A stretch of 64,000 bases of DNA from Blepharisma stoltei (GCA_914767885.1 CAJZBQ010000029.1:496001-560000), one strand, 5' to 3'; positions 21,346 to 32,915 are shown, counted from the stretch's first letter. Notes: generated by a model from the sequence alone, not told the origin. Numbers and translations are program-made.

Positions 21346-22876
21346 ATGAGAATTGCATGATTTTTTATTATATCAATCTGAACACTAGTAGAATCCACCA
21401 CTTCCTGTGATAGCGATTCCCACTGTTTAGCTCCCTACCAATGCTTTAATACCCAATGTGAAATCCTTTTTGCTGGAACTTGCAAGCGAGATGTTGACTG
21501 CAGCAGTCTTCACCATTGCAGTGATGGGAAATGCGAACATAAATCTCTTTTCCCTATACAAGGCTTAGAAGTCATGGGAACAGTCATGACCATTCTGATT
21601 TCAGGGCTGTCTAATGCAGCAGGAATTGGAGGCGGCCCACTTAACACTATAACTACACAGGTTTTTTTTGGCTTTGACACCTATAGAGCTGTAGCATTTT
21701 CTCAGGTCGCGATTTTTGGAGGAAGCCTGATGTCAGTCGCACTAAAAATCCCTGCTAGACATCCTACAAAGGATCGGCCTCTGTTGGACTATGAACTAGT
21801 CGCTTATTTAATAGCGCCTTTATTATCAGGAACTTCTATAGGCGTTGCTTTACATTTGATTTTTCCTGACTGGCTGACTGTCACTTTATTAGTGATTTTG
21901 CTTGTGTATGTTTCTTATAAAACTGCTAAAAAAGGGATAAGTATATATAAAGCAGAAACAAAACATAGGATTAGCTTTGATAGCATAAATCCTGAAGCCG
22001 GGCCTGAGGTGTCTATATTAGATAAAGAGCCTGAAGAGGTAAAAGAAGAAAATTTGTTATTGCAAAACCATTTAAAAGAAGAAAAAAAATTAGTTCCAGT
22101 AGGCCCTGCATCCACAATTGGGTTGATCTATTCAATTGTGTTATTGGCTTCGTTTGTTAAGGGCGGAAAAGGGGTGAATTCGATAATAGGGATTTCGCAG
22201 TGTTCAGCTGGGTATTGGATTTTTTTGATTTTTTATTTTATTGTGCTGATGATTATAACTTGGCACTTGGGGAATAATTTATATAAAAATTAAATGAAAA
22301 ATAATTTTTAATAGAAATATTAAATTTATTTTGGGGAAAAAATAGGTTTTGTAAGGTAGATGGAAAATTATTGTTAAGTTTTAGAGGATAATAGAAAAAA
22401 CCAAACAAAGAATTGAGGCAAATTATGATTTTGATGAAAGTGATCCTAAATGGAACAAAAAATCAGCAACTATTATTGGATCAGTGACTTTTGCTGCTGG
22501 AATTGCAGCTGGTAGTTTAGGAATAGGAGGAGGCTTAATAATGAACCCATTTATGCTTGCCCTTGGAATCCGGCCTGAAATATCTACAGCATGTTCAAAT
22601 TTAATGGTCTTATTCAGCTCATCAATATCATTTTTACAATATTGTATTAGTGGAATTATTAGTATTGACTATGGAATTTGGCTATTTATTTCTTCTCTAT
22701 GTGGGTCTTTACTTGGCTTCATAGTAATCAAGCAAATTTTAAAAAAAATAAATAGGCCGTCTCTCATTATTTTACTATTAGCCTTTATGCTTACTGCAAG
22801 CTTAATAGGAATTTTTGTTACAGGAATTGCGACTATTATTGATGAAGAATATTATGGATTCTCAAGCATGTGTTAA
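21346..22876 (+). CDS. TauE/SafE-family (TSUP) membrane transporter, copy 1
   Basis: 472 residues after removing one 112-bp IES. A signal peptide (MRIAWFFIISIWTLVES, two TGA=Trp) leads into a cysteine-rich ectodomain (about 60 residues, eight Cys). The TSUP membrane domain with two pseudo-repeats follows: SNAAGIGGGPLNT and GSLGIGGGLIMNPF are the family's Gly-rich signatures. TSUP proteins move organic or sulfur-containing anions such as sulfite. The extracellular Cys-rich cap resembles that of eukaryotic TSUP proteins. The substrate is unknown. Confidence 0.85.
22280..22391. other. IES, 112 bp
   Basis: TA at 22280 and 22392. Removal joins WHLGNNL to EKTKQRIEANYDFDE, collinear with the paralogue downstream, which has no IES here. 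Confidence 0.82.
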
Positions 22877-22939
22877 TTAAAGAATTTTTTAAAGCGTAAT
22901 TTCAGATTATAATATATATAATCCCTTGCATAAATTTCA

Positions 22940-23072
22940 TTTTGCTTATTTATGGTAAATTGATTTTAAAATGTCAAAAAAATTTTAACATACCATAGAA
23001 TCAGTTTTATGTATAATGACATGTCAAAATTTTTTTGACATTTTAAAATCAATTTACCATAAATAAGCAAAA
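22940..23072. repeat. long near-perfect palindrome between the TSUP genes
   Basis: TTTTGCTTATTTATGGTAAA and onward at 22940-22988 is repeated as its reverse complement at 23024-23072, about 48 bp per arm, with a 35-bp spacer. It is probably an IES or MITE at intergenic TA sites. Confidence 0.8.
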
Positions 23073-23149
23073 ATAAAATAGTACCAATATATTATATAAT
23101 GTAATTCAAGATAATAAAATAATTTTTTAGTAGTAAATTGCGTCATAAA

Positions 23150-24739
23150 ATGAAAGCAATTTTAGCCTTGCTATTGATTTACTTTCAGATTGTTATTTCC
23201 CAGCAGTGCGTTGATAGTAGCGATTGTGATGTGAATCAGCAATGCATTGATGGTATTTGTGAAAATCTCTTATACAAATCAGATAAGTGCGAGCGTGATA
23301 AAGATTGCAAGTCTTATCAAAAGTGTGAGGATGGCGAGTGCAAGCACAAAGACTTAATTCCTATACAAGGGATAGAGATAGTCGGCTCAATATTCACAGT
23401 TATCATTATTGGCTTATCAAATACAGCTGGGATTGGTGGAGGACCATTAAACACTATGATCCTCCAGTCATTTTTCAATTTCGACACCTATAAGTCTATA
23501 GCGTATACCCAGGTCGCTATTTTTGGAGGAAGTTTAATGACAATTGGCTTAAAAATCCCATCAAGGCACCCTAAAAAGGATAAGCCACTGATCGACTATG
23601 AACTCGTGGCCTTTCTTATAGCCCCACTGCTAGCTGGGACCTCAATTGGGGTGATTTTCCATACAATTTTCCCAGACTGGCTTACTATAGGCTTACTTGT
23701 AGCTTTATTGCTATATTTGTCGTATTCTATTACAAAAAAAGGAATTTTGTCTTTTAAAAAGGAAACAGCAATCAGCAAAAATGCTTTGGCGATTGACCCT
23801 ATGATAGAAGACAAAAAATTAGAAACGTCAGTGCTTGACAAAGATGTGACTGAGGACGACAAAAATCCAGCCCTTGAGCTGATTTTGGAGTCAGAAAAAA
23901 AGATTGTCCCACCTTCAAGTGTCGCGACCATTGCACTTATTTATTTAGTTGTCCTGGTTGCGTCGTTTATGAAAGGAGGGAAAGGAATGGATTCTATTAT
24001 CCTTTTTAATATAAATAATTGGCTTAAATTGATTTTTTATATAAAAATTAGCCATTTATGCTATAAAGTATATAGGAATTACCCAATGTGGGGTTGGCTA
24101 TTGGATTTTTCTGATTTTTTATTTTATTATTTTGATGCTAATTACCTATCATATGGGAAATGGTTTAGTGATGGCGACCCAAAAGAAAATTGATGCTGGG
24201 TATGACTTTGATGAATATGACGTAAAATGGAATAAAAAATCTGCGAGCATTATAGCAGCTGTCAGTTTGATAGCAGGAATTGCTGCAGGAGCACTTGGGA
24301 TAGGTGGAGGGCTTATTATGAACCCTTTTCTCCTATATCTAGGGAACCGCCCAGAGGTATCAACTGCGTGCTCTAATCTGATGATTCTTTTTTATACCAT
24401 TTTAAAAGACTATTTATCAGTAATCTCTATAAAATTAGCCATAAAAATATTATAATCCAATTTAAGGAAAAAATATATAGCTCCTCTATATCGTTTTTCC
24501 AATACTCAATTGGAGGGATTATAGGGATTTCATATGGTTTGTGGCTATTTTTTATATCACTTGGTGGGTCAGCTTTAGGATTTTTTGTTATTAAAAAAAT
24601 TATGCAAAAGGTTGGAAGGCCATCCATAATAATTCTTGTGTTAGCATTTATGATAATTGCAAGCTTGATCGGGATTTCTGTCAACGGGGTTATAGCAATT
24701 ATAGAAGAAGAACGATACGGATTTGCAGGAATCTGCTAA
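23150..24739 (+). CDS. TauE/SafE-family (TSUP) membrane transporter, copy 2
   Basis: 477 residues after removing two IESs. The start is the ATG at 23150, giving a clear signal peptide (MKAILALLLIYFQIVIS). A Cys-rich ectodomain follows, then SNTAGIGGGPLNT and GALGIGGGLIMNPF signatures as in copy 1. It is a tandem duplicate. The cytosolic loop between the halves is acidic and less conserved. Confidence 0.86.
23998..24070. other. IES, 73 bp
   Basis: TA at 23998 and 24071. Removal gives KGMDSI-IGITQCG, matching copy 1, which is uninterrupted here. Confidence 0.9.
24395..24477. other. IES, 83 bp
   Basis: TA at 24395 and 24478. Removal gives NLMILFY-SSSISFFQY, matching copy 1 (one extra Tyr), which is uninterrupted here. 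Confidence 0.82.
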
Positions 24740-24839
24740 AAATCCCACAAGGAACGTTAATTAAGTTAGTAAATTTCTTCATTTTTTAAAATCTGTTGCA
24801 TATTATTTTTTAATAAAATAGTTTTTTCAGTTACAAGAA

Positions 24840-26343
24840 ATGGAAAACCCTTCACTCTCAAATTTTCGATACAATGGAATTTTACCTGACGACAAAAGTG
24901 AAAACGGCAGCAACTCATCGCGGGATTTATCCAATATACAGCTACCCACCCAAAAAAACTCAAACAGTCTTATAGAGAAAATTGAAAAAGAAGAAACTCG
25001 GCTTATGAAAGTTGGCTTTATAAAGCTAAAACCTAGATTTTCGACCCATATCCTAAAATCAAATCTCAAAGCAAAAATCGTAAAAAATTATTTCACTCCC
25101 CCCCCCCTCCGTGAGCGAACAAAACCATTAGAAAAATCGCCATTTTTTGACCAAAAACCCACCCTCCGTGAGTGAACAAAAATTTTTTTAATAGAAAAAA
25201 TTTTAATGGAAAAAAATTTTGATATATAAGTGATAATTAGTATAATGAAATCTAGAGCTAATTTCTGTTTAATTTTAAACAAATTGCGTTTTAAAACATA
25301 AATTTTGCAAATTAAATTAATATTTGCTTCCCAATTTTTGCAAATTAGGATTTTTTTTAAATTTCGAAAAAAATATTTTTTTATAAAATTTATATATAAA
25401 TTTTTTTTAAAAAAAAAAATTAACCCCCCTCCGTGAGCGAACAAAAATTTTTTTGTTCGCTCACGGAGGGGGGGGGGGGGAGTCAGAAAAAAATCAAAAA
25501 AATTCCTTTTTGCAATTTGGATATTATGTTTTACAATATTTGCCGAAAATATTACCAAAGTGAGCGCGAAAGCGAATTGACCTTATCGGCAATAGAACTT
25601 TACCATCCTCTTTACAGGCTAAAAAAGAAACTACCAAATCTTTCGCCTAAGGACTCTTTTCAAGTACACCAAGTTTCACAAAATATCAATAATTACTATC
25701 ACCAAATCAAGCTTGAATACCACATAATAAAAAATCTAGTCGAATTATTGTCGCAATTAGCAATAAAATGAAAAATTTCGAAATGCAATAAAATTTTGTA
25801 TAGATTTTCATCGAGAAATGGACACATGAAAATATTATTTTTAAATAAATATGGGATAATTTTTTTTTTTAAAAAAATAATAATTTGCCTTCTTATAGGT
25901 TATTGGTTGCCGATATATTAGATTTAGAAGAATTAACACGGGATTTATTTACTGTTGAATCTTTATGACTTAGCATCGAAGTAGAAAACTTTCCTAAAGG
26001 CCTCGGAATATCAGAAGAAACTATCCAATTTGCTCAAATCTACAGGCAGTCTGCCGCTATAGTATTAAAATACTTAATTAGCCTGAACAACCGCGATTTC
26101 AGTGAATTTAACTCATCAGAAAATCTGATTGAAAAGAAAAAGGAGCTTAAACGAGAAATTTACCACAGTTTTGAGCCTCCTGGTAGCATATTTAAATGCT
26201 TCCGAGGTAAAAAAAGCCTAGAAAATTTGCAATTAAAAGAGCTTTTATGTGACTTTGAGTATGCTTGCCGAGTTTTTGAAGAAAAATTACTTGAGGATTT
26301 AATAGAATATAGCAATGCTGATCTGCCTAAAGGAATGTATTAA
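24840..26343 (+). CDS. unknown protein, interrupted by MITE, intron and IES
   Basis: 343 residues when the MITE 25093-25482, a 17-nt intron that the MITE splits (16 nt at 25080-25095 plus G 25486) and the 65-bp IES 25836-25900 are removed; the total is an exact codon multiple. TGA is Trp at two or more places. The C-terminal part is helical and acidic/basic (ENLIEKKKELKREIYHSFEP). No known domain was recognised. Confidence 0.6.
25093..25482. mobile_element. CTCC/GAG hairpin MITE at an intron 3' end, 390 bp
   Basis: Flanked by TCA at 25093 and 25483 rather than a TA-containing triplet. Almost identical to the 14.04 and 45.24 kb copies. It sits between the A and the G of the host intron's terminal CAG. 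Confidence 0.88.
25836..25900. other. IES, 65 bp
   Basis: TTA at both ends (TA 25836 and 25901). Removal joins HMKIL to LVADILDLEE. Confidence 0.82.
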
Positions 26344-26358
26344 TAAAATTAATAAAAA

Positions 26359-27623
26359 ATGAATAAAATAAAACCTTCTTTTAGAAGACCAATTTTGCAT
26401 AGGACAAGCACAAAAATCCTTGAAATGGCCGAGTCCTTACCTGCTCTTTCGTCTCCTAAGACGTTAAATGTAGACCCGAGACCTGTATTTCACCGAACAA
26501 AATCATTAAAAAAAGTATCAAAAATCCCTGGAAATCCCCAGCCCAAACTTAAATGTAAACATATAACAAAAGGAACTATGTCGATTATATTACAAAATGA
26601 GCCTGGAACATCAGTAAATCGCCGCTATTTGTTAAGGAAAGGGCTAAAAAACTCGACGAGAAACAAACTTAAAGTCAAAACGATTCAATGATTAATCACA
26701 AATCACAAAAAAGAAGTTGATAAGCTGCTAGACAATTGCAAATTAATGATGCAGACTGCAAATTATAAAGGATCTATGCCTTATCTCTATAAATATCTCT
26801 ATAAATATATATAAATATATAAAAATCAGCTATTTAAAGAAAAAGTATATAAATATTCAGCAGTTTCAAGATATAATGTCAAGTCTGGGAATCGGAATCG
26901 ATCAAACCCTTATAGACCGTCTTTTCTGGGTTTTTGATGAAGACGGAAATGGGTATATAGAAGCCAGAGAAGTGATGGTCGGCTTAGAAATGTTTAGGAG
27001 TAGCAGTTTTCAAGAAAAACTTGAGGTTTTTTTTGATATTTGTGATGAAGATGGCAGCGGAGATATAGATGAGGACGAATTTTACAATGTTTTGAAGCTT
27101 TGTGTTCCCAGCGCACATGTAAGGGAATTATTGAGAGAAAGCTTGCATGATCTATTTATGGCAATTGATGAGGATGGAAATGGAGTTTTAAGCAAAGAAG
27201 AGCTTATAAGGGCTGCAAACCAAAGTGAAGCGGTTAGGACAATTATTGAAAAAAGCATAAGTAATGCTCATTATGGTGATTTTTGGTATCATTAATTTTT
27301 TTAAAAAAATATTATTGAGCATTTTTTTTTGAAAAAATAATTTTCTTGATTTATGGTTTTCTAATGACTTTTATCAGCCTCATATACAGAGATATAGTGG
27401 ACTAACTGCAGGGAGGACTAATGGTGTTTTCCATCCGGAAATAGACAGGCTAGTTAGTGTGCTCAAAGATGAAGAAGAAATATACGAGCAAGGAAAACAG
27501 AGAAAATTCCATAATAAAATGCTGCTGAAAAAGTGGATAAAAGAAAACGATTTAAAGGAGTTATCATCAGATGATGAAGAAAAAGAGATTATTTATAGCA
27601 ATGAAGGAGAGATTATCAATTAA
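26359..27623 (+). CDS. EF-hand calcium-binding protein
   Basis: 373 residues after removing IESs 26790-26853 and 27293-27371. A basic N-terminal region (TGA=Trp at 26690) precedes three canonical EF-hand loops: DEDGNGYIEARE, DEDGSGDIDEDE and DEDGNGVLSKEE, all with Asp at 1 and Glu at 12. A charged C-terminal extension follows (ELSSDDEEKE). Likely a calcium sensor. The alternative is two genes (26359-26814 and 26876-27623), but the IES join is in frame and of typical size. Confidence 0.82.
26790..26853. other. IES, 64 bp
   Basis: TA at 26790 and 26854. Removal joins GSMPYLY to IQQFQDIMSSLG, giving the usual sequence ahead of an EF-hand. The filler is largely CTATAAATAT-type repeats. Confidence 0.65.
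27293..27371. other. IES, 79 bp
   Basis: TA at 27293 and 27372. Removal joins GDFWYH to YQPHIQRY; otherwise TAA stops the frame. Confidence 0.82.
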
Positions 27624-27650
27624 AAAATTTTGTAATAAAATAGTCTAAAT

Positions 27651-28489
27651 ATGTCATATGACACAAATTCTCAAACTATTTTATAAAGGATAAGTAAACA
27701 ATAGTCTGCTCTCTGGCTATTTATTTTATATATTTTGTATAAAATTAAATATTTTTTTATATTTAATTCATAAATTTAATATAAAGCTTTATAAAAGCTA
27801 TAGGAAAAAGTTATTCAACTTCTTCTCTTTCAAGAAAATCAAAATTATTAATTGATAGTTCTCCAAAGAGAAAAACGCCAACCCCAAGCTCTATAAAGCC
27901 AATTACAAAATCTAGCTTCACAGCCCGATCCACAGAAAATCTAAAAAAAAACTCATCTAAAAGCCCAAAAAGCCAAAATTTTATTAAAGACTTTGCTATA
28001 AGAAAAAACATTATTTGCAGAGTCCTGAATGAAAGAGAGAAAAATCTCCGGGTAGAACAAGATAGAAAAGAACTGCATGAAAAATATGAAAAACTAAGGG
28101 AAAAGCAAGAAGAAAGGGCCAAAAGGACAAGGAAATTAGTTAATTATGAAAAAGAGTTCAAAAATCAGTTCTCAGCAAAGAATTTTGAATTTAAATTTGA
28201 AGGTGGTAGCAAAATCAAGAAAAAAGGAGAATTAAAGGCAAGATGTGTTCTAAGGCAAAGCGAAATTGATTCAGAAATAGTCCCAGAAACTCATCATAAG
28301 CATTTTACTTTGCAAGACCTTCAAGCTATATTAAATTTTCGTAAAGATTTGCCATTTAAATTTTATTTTGCCTTAATTATATCAGCATTTATGAATATTT
28401 CAAATATTTCTATAAGCTCAGATTTTTGAGTAAAAGAAATCCCACAACAGAATTTTTTTCAATTTATTTGCTTAATTTATAAAAAATAA
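27651..28489 (+). CDS. unknown basic coiled-coil protein
   Basis: The first exon is only 11 codons (MSYDTNSQTIL), then a 119-bp IES (27682-27800), then an open frame to 28489, 239 residues in all. A Ser/Lys/Pro-rich stretch precedes a coiled coil rich in Glu/Lys/Arg (EKYEKLREKQEERAKRTRK). TGA=Trp near the end. The C-terminal 30 residues are hydrophobic and their stop may lie in a further undetected IES. No family recognised. Confidence 0.55.
27682..27800. other. IES, 119 bp
   Basis: TA at 27682 and 27801. Removal links the only available upstream ATG in frame to the long ORF (SQTIL-GKSYSTSS). Confidence 0.6.
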
Positions 28490-28621
28490 ATTAAAAAATT
28501 TATTAATTTAGCTAAAATTACAAGATCAATAATAATTATTGATTAAAAAAGTTAATCAATAAAATAACCGATACTTATTAATTAATTTAATAATTCTATC
28601 ACTGCTAGCTAAATTTCCAAA

Positions 28622-29707
28622 ATGGCTCTTTCAGAAGATGAGCAAGACGGAGTCGAAATGATGCTGATGATCTGCAACTCTTTAAGTATATGTGGCTGCT
28701 TATTTATTTTGATCATTTATCTTTCATTTCAAGAGCTTAGAAGTTTTGCTTTTCGACTTGTGCAATATATGTCAATTGTCGACCTTATTCATTCAGTCGC
28801 TTTAATGATGCCTTATAGGGAGTCTGAAGGCTGATGTATTCTTTATTATATAAAACATATAAAAAATAAAATAATTAATTTTTTTTTGACTATTTAATCA
28901 ATATATTATATTGCTAATTGGGGAAGAATTATTTTTTAATTTATAAATAAATTTTAGTTTTACAGTAAAAATTGCTTTGATTTTTTTTATATTTAAAATT
29001 GCCCTGCATCAGTGATTTATATATTCCAATCGTTTTTAATACAATACTCAGCTCTTGGCAGTGCATTATGAAGCTTAATCATGGCTTATGCGTTATATGA
29101 TGTAGTTATAAATCAAAACTCAAAAATCCAAGATCGCGAATTGTATTTTGCTTTATTTGGGTTTCTTGTGCCAGCTCTCTCAACGATACCTCCTTTTATT
29201 ACAGAAAGTTATGGGATGGCACAAGGATGATGCTGAATAAAATCAAGAAAAAATCATTTTACAGTGGATACTACCTTAAGGATTCTACTATTTTATGGGC
29301 CAATTTGGATAATCTTCATATATATGGTATGAGCCTACTGAAAAATAGTCAAATTCATCAACCAACAATTTAAAGGCTTGGGAGAAAACTCTGAATCTTC
29401 AATCAAAAAATCACTTGTCTGAAGACTTAGCCTATACCCATGAATTCTAGCTGTTTCCCACATATTTGTAACAATAAAAAGGATTTATGATTTTATTGAC
29501 CCAAGGGAAGAATATTTCCCATTAATAATTGCTGCAGGCGCCATGATCTCTTTAACAGGATTTTTCAACGCTTTTGCATATGGGCTTACTGACTCTGTTA
29601 AATCTTCCCTTAAGCAAGCCTGAAGAGGAGGGCCTAGAGGTGATTCTTTCACTTATCAAGGCTCCCAAAGCTTATCAAAATTACCAAAATATGAATCTGA
29701 GCAATAA
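28622..29707 (+). CDS. cAMP-receptor-like seven-helix GPCR
   Basis: 303 residues after removing a 174-bp IES. Hydrophobic helices are spaced as in a seven-transmembrane receptor. FAFRLVQYMSIVDLIHS and the ALGSALWSLIMAYALYD block resemble the Dictyostelium cAR / GPCR family of cAMP-receptor type. At least eight TGA codons fall at Trp positions (for example AQGWCWI, MVWAYWKIVKF). The cytosolic tail is short and Ser-rich. Ligand unknown. Confidence 0.78.
28844..29017. other. IES, 174 bp
   Basis: TA at 28844 and 29018. Removal joins EGWCIL to YIFQSFLIQYSALGS, the third helix of the receptor. Confidence 0.75.
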
Positions 29708-29787
29708 TAAAATTTGCATTATGGCGCGTCATAGGGAATTTAATTATTTTTTATTTTTATAAAAATTCATAATTTCGCTAATTAGTA

Positions 29788-30644
29788 TTACTCTACAGAA
29801 TTATACTCGTCACTATCACTTTCTATATAAAAAAGCGGCTGGAAATATACAGAAAGTGCTGGGAATTTATCAATGCTGCTATTCCTAAACAATGACACAT
29901 AATCTGTTTCAAAATCTTTAAACTCCATAGGCTTTGTCCCACTTTCAGCGATACACAGTGGAATTGATTTTATGGTAGGCACCAGCTGGTTTGCAGCGTT
30001 TAAAAGCTCGTGCAGCCCATTGTTCTCGATTTGGTTATTTTTGGTTTTAATTTTCTTTATAGGAGTTTCTGGGCTAGGTGGACTTTCAGTATTGTTTAAT
30101 TTTCGAATATGGCAAAGAATATAGGGATCTTCATTAGCATTTTTTAATATTACAGCATGCATCCTATATGAAGGGGTTTGTTTTTCGTTCCCTGGGACAT
30201 ATTTTTCACTTTTTACAGCTGAGGCTACAATATATACGACAATTGGCTGACGCTTTGGGAGCTCAGTCGTAAAATTCATTTTTTTCCAACGATATACTGA
30301 ATTTGGCTAATTTTTGAGCATTAAAAATAAACTTTTGCGACTATTTTTTTTTAGAAATTTATGTTCTAATATGTTTTGATTATTTTTATTATAGAATATC
30401 TTTTTTTGATATCAACGCGAGGAAAGCCAAATTCTGAGCCAACTGAAGAACCTTTGACAAAATAAATCAGACCGTTTTGTGGCTTCGTGTATATAGAAAT
30501 AGGGTGGCATCTGGAAGGATAGCGTTGCATATTGTAAGCGGCACAATAGGAATCAATATTTGTAAGGATGTAGCTGTACTCCTCCCCTGTGAGCCATTTC
30601 GATTCCCAATCAAATTTTGTAGTGGGATTGTTGTGTTTCGCCAT
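29788..30644 (-). CDS. possible CG-1-domain (CAMTA-like) protein
   Basis: 250 residues after removing a 104-bp IES (30293-30396) that separates two ORFs. Sequence order is reminiscent of CG-1 DNA-binding domains: W-LTGEEYSYILTN, PISIYTKPQNGLIYF, a KKRYRWKK basic block, then IVVYIVASAVKSE ... YRMHAVILKN ... PYILCHIRKL in place of the CG-1 C-terminal strands. The acidic tail is unrelated. Similarity is judged by eye and weak; it may be another DNA-binding or unknown fold. Confidence 0.45.
30293..30396. other. IES, 104 bp
   Basis: TA at 30293 and 30397. Removal joins DIKKRY to RWKKMNFTTE on the reverse strand, merging two ORFs into one. Confidence 0.78.
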
Positions 30645-31398
30645 AATTAATTGTTTAAAACACGAAGCCCTAAATATGGAAATTATATAATAAATTTATT
30701 GATAATAAATAAGCACATTGCTTTCTTGATCATTATTTTAATTTTATAGTAAATAGGAAAATAGTTTATCAGAAATTGAACTTATTCATTCTAAATAGTC
30801 TATGGCTGATGCTTTAAAAAATAATATAAATTAAAGAAATTATAATGTATTTTCTATGAAATTGATAGGTAAATTTTTGAGCAAATCAATAAAAATAGAA
30901 TAAAATTTAAATTAAGAGCCTTTAAATAGAGTAGTCAGATGATTAGAAGACACATGGCTATCATTTTTTATATTTATTATTATAGTAAATTAAAACAGCA
31001 TAATATTTAATTCTCCACGTTTTTAGTAAAATACTTGCCAGTTTTACTTCAGGCTTGTCCAGATCTTACATCTGTATAACTCTTTTTATTTCTCTCTTTT
31101 CTGCCAAAACATTATTTATTGTCTTTATATTTTCCAAACCCTTTGAATAAGCTTTCTTTATATGATCCATAATTTTCTAAACAAAACACTATAAACTTTA
31201 GCCAAACCACTCTTTATACATATAAATATTTATTATTTTGCTATAAGGCAAATGTGTCTAATTTTTAACACCCTAACACCTTAACACCCTAGCACACTGC
31301 TTCAATGGCTCAGTCAATTCAATTTAAATCAGTATATCTTTTATTATATTTTCACTAATTTTACTACTCTTTTTACCTTCCCTTAACCCTTCTGTTTC
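30645..31398. other. intergenic with telomere-like tract
   Basis: AT-rich spacer without a supported gene; contains the repeat at 31266-31294. Confidence 0.4.
31266..31294. repeat. interstitial telomere-like repeats (CCCTAACA-type)
   Basis: TAACA-CCCTAACA-CCTTAACA-CCCTAGCA: three and a half 8-nt units, two of them one base off. The unit matches the telomere repeat I recall for Blepharisma macronuclear chromosomes. Confidence 0.55.
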
Positions 31399-31647
31399 CT
31401 ATAAAGTCATTAAACGCTCCCTAGCCATTTTTACACGATCTTTTATCGGTGACTCGATTTCGATTGAAATTTCTTTTAAGCACACTGAGTTCTGTACACT
31501 CGCTGAGGCTCGTTTTAGTATCAAAACTCCTCCAATTTCTTGATAATATTTTTCTTTTTCTGTAGGAATACCTAAAGAATTTAGTTCCGCTCTTAAGCTA
31601 CTAAGAGAGTCTGATGACTGCTGCTCCATTTGCTGTGAAAATACCAT
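31399..31647 (-). CDS. unknown small protein
   Basis: 82 residues, acidic/basic and probably helical (MEQQSSDSLSSLRAELNSLG, DRVKMARERLMTL). No family recognised. It lies just downstream of the LITAF-like gene on the same strand. Confidence 0.45.
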   Translation of the reverse strand: MVFSQQMEQQSSDSLSSLRAELNSLGIPTEKEKYYQEIGGVLILKRASASVQNSVCLKEISIEIESPIKDRVKMARERLMTL

Positions 31648-31848
31648 TGGTGCTACTGTAAGTACTTTTGCTGTAGATTTCTTCTTATTCCTTCAATAAC
31701 AGCACAGAAAAGAAAGACACATAAATTAATTTTCCCTTTCAAAATGCAAAAAATCCTTTTTCATTTAATTTTTCATTTTTTGCAGGCTGTTTTTGCAAGA
31801 CTTAATTGAAGAGAAAATTTTTGCGTTTAAGAATCGTTTTAAATTAAA

Positions 31849-32784
31849 TTACCTACTCTTTGCTAGCACTAAAGTACAATTAGGACATCTATGGACTCTC
31901 ATTGTATTAAGTCATGATGGTATCTGGCAGCATGCAAAAACAGAGGAAACCATCCTTAAAAGCGGTCCTGGCACTTTTCCACTTAAAAAATCGATTTTGG
32001 TATGTACATATGTCTTACAAAATGTGCAATAAACTGAGCTTGGTGTATTTCCTAAAACCGGTAAAGGGTTCCTTTCATATGATTGTCTGGACTTTTTCAT
32101 CAAACTGACTGGGTTTTCTTCAGCATTTTCGTCATTTTGGACAAGTTCTCTGATATTTTTGCTAACCACAGTAATTTCTTCATTTATAATCACATTTGAT
32201 TTTTTAATTTCTATTTGATTTCCAAAGGTTCTGGAATTGGTTAAATCATCACCAAATCCCATATAAATTACTGAATCAGCATCGCTGATATGCCTCGTAT
32301 GATACTTTGGGCTTTGATTTCTGCTTCCTGGGTTGCTTCATCCATCCTCACTTGGGACTTTACTTGTGTTACGAGTTGAATTATTATAGCTGTTTACTCG
32401 GGATTGAGAAGCTATTTCCTGTATTAATTTGTCAGCAGGGATTTCTTCTACTATGCAAATGCTTCTTTTTCGCTGATGAGATCCTTGCCTATGATGCTGT
32501 GGAGGCTGCTGAACTGCGTTTTCCTTAAAATCCAATAGCTTCCCAGCTTTTACTTCAATTACGTCCTCTTTTTGTGAGCTTGCCGAAAGGAAACTTTCAG
32601 ATAAAATTTCATCAAAATTCTGAGCATTTTGTGTATATCTTCTTTCTGAATTTTGTGATCTATGGTGAGCCTTGCGGTCTGAATTGGTAAATATGCAAGC
32701 ACTCATCGTTCGCTGGACTGTGTCTGGAGCTGGAGTTGACAGAGGATCAAATACTTTTTCTGGGCTCGTGTAAAGAGATGCCAT
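31849..32784 (-). CDS. LITAF-like zinc-ribbon protein
   Basis: 311 residues in one frame when two TGAs are read as Trp (about 32336 and 31911). A long Ser/Gln-rich disordered region ends in a LITAF-type domain: YCTFCKTYVHTKI (CxxC), a hydrophobic insertion (LLRMVSSVFACCQIPSWL) and HRCPNCTLVLA (HxCxxC). LITAF domains attach to endosomal membranes through the hydrophobic insert and bind zinc. Confidence 0.78.
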
Positions 32785-32915
32785 TGTTTCCGTTAAGTTT
32801 GAATTTAATTTTACTTCTCCTTTATATAATTTAATAAAATATTCTGTTTTTATTAATAAAAATAGAAAAATTCATGAGAAGTGAGTTAGAAATTTTTAAT
32901 TTTTATGAAATTTAA

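Noticed and set aside
25088-25558. Long reverse-strand frame across the MITE and its flanks, rich in Lys/Phe
   Set aside because: The same low-complexity frame recurs in other MITE copies (for example 45466-45663, 56860-57048) and simply translates the A/T-rich core and the G/C-run ends; no conserved protein.
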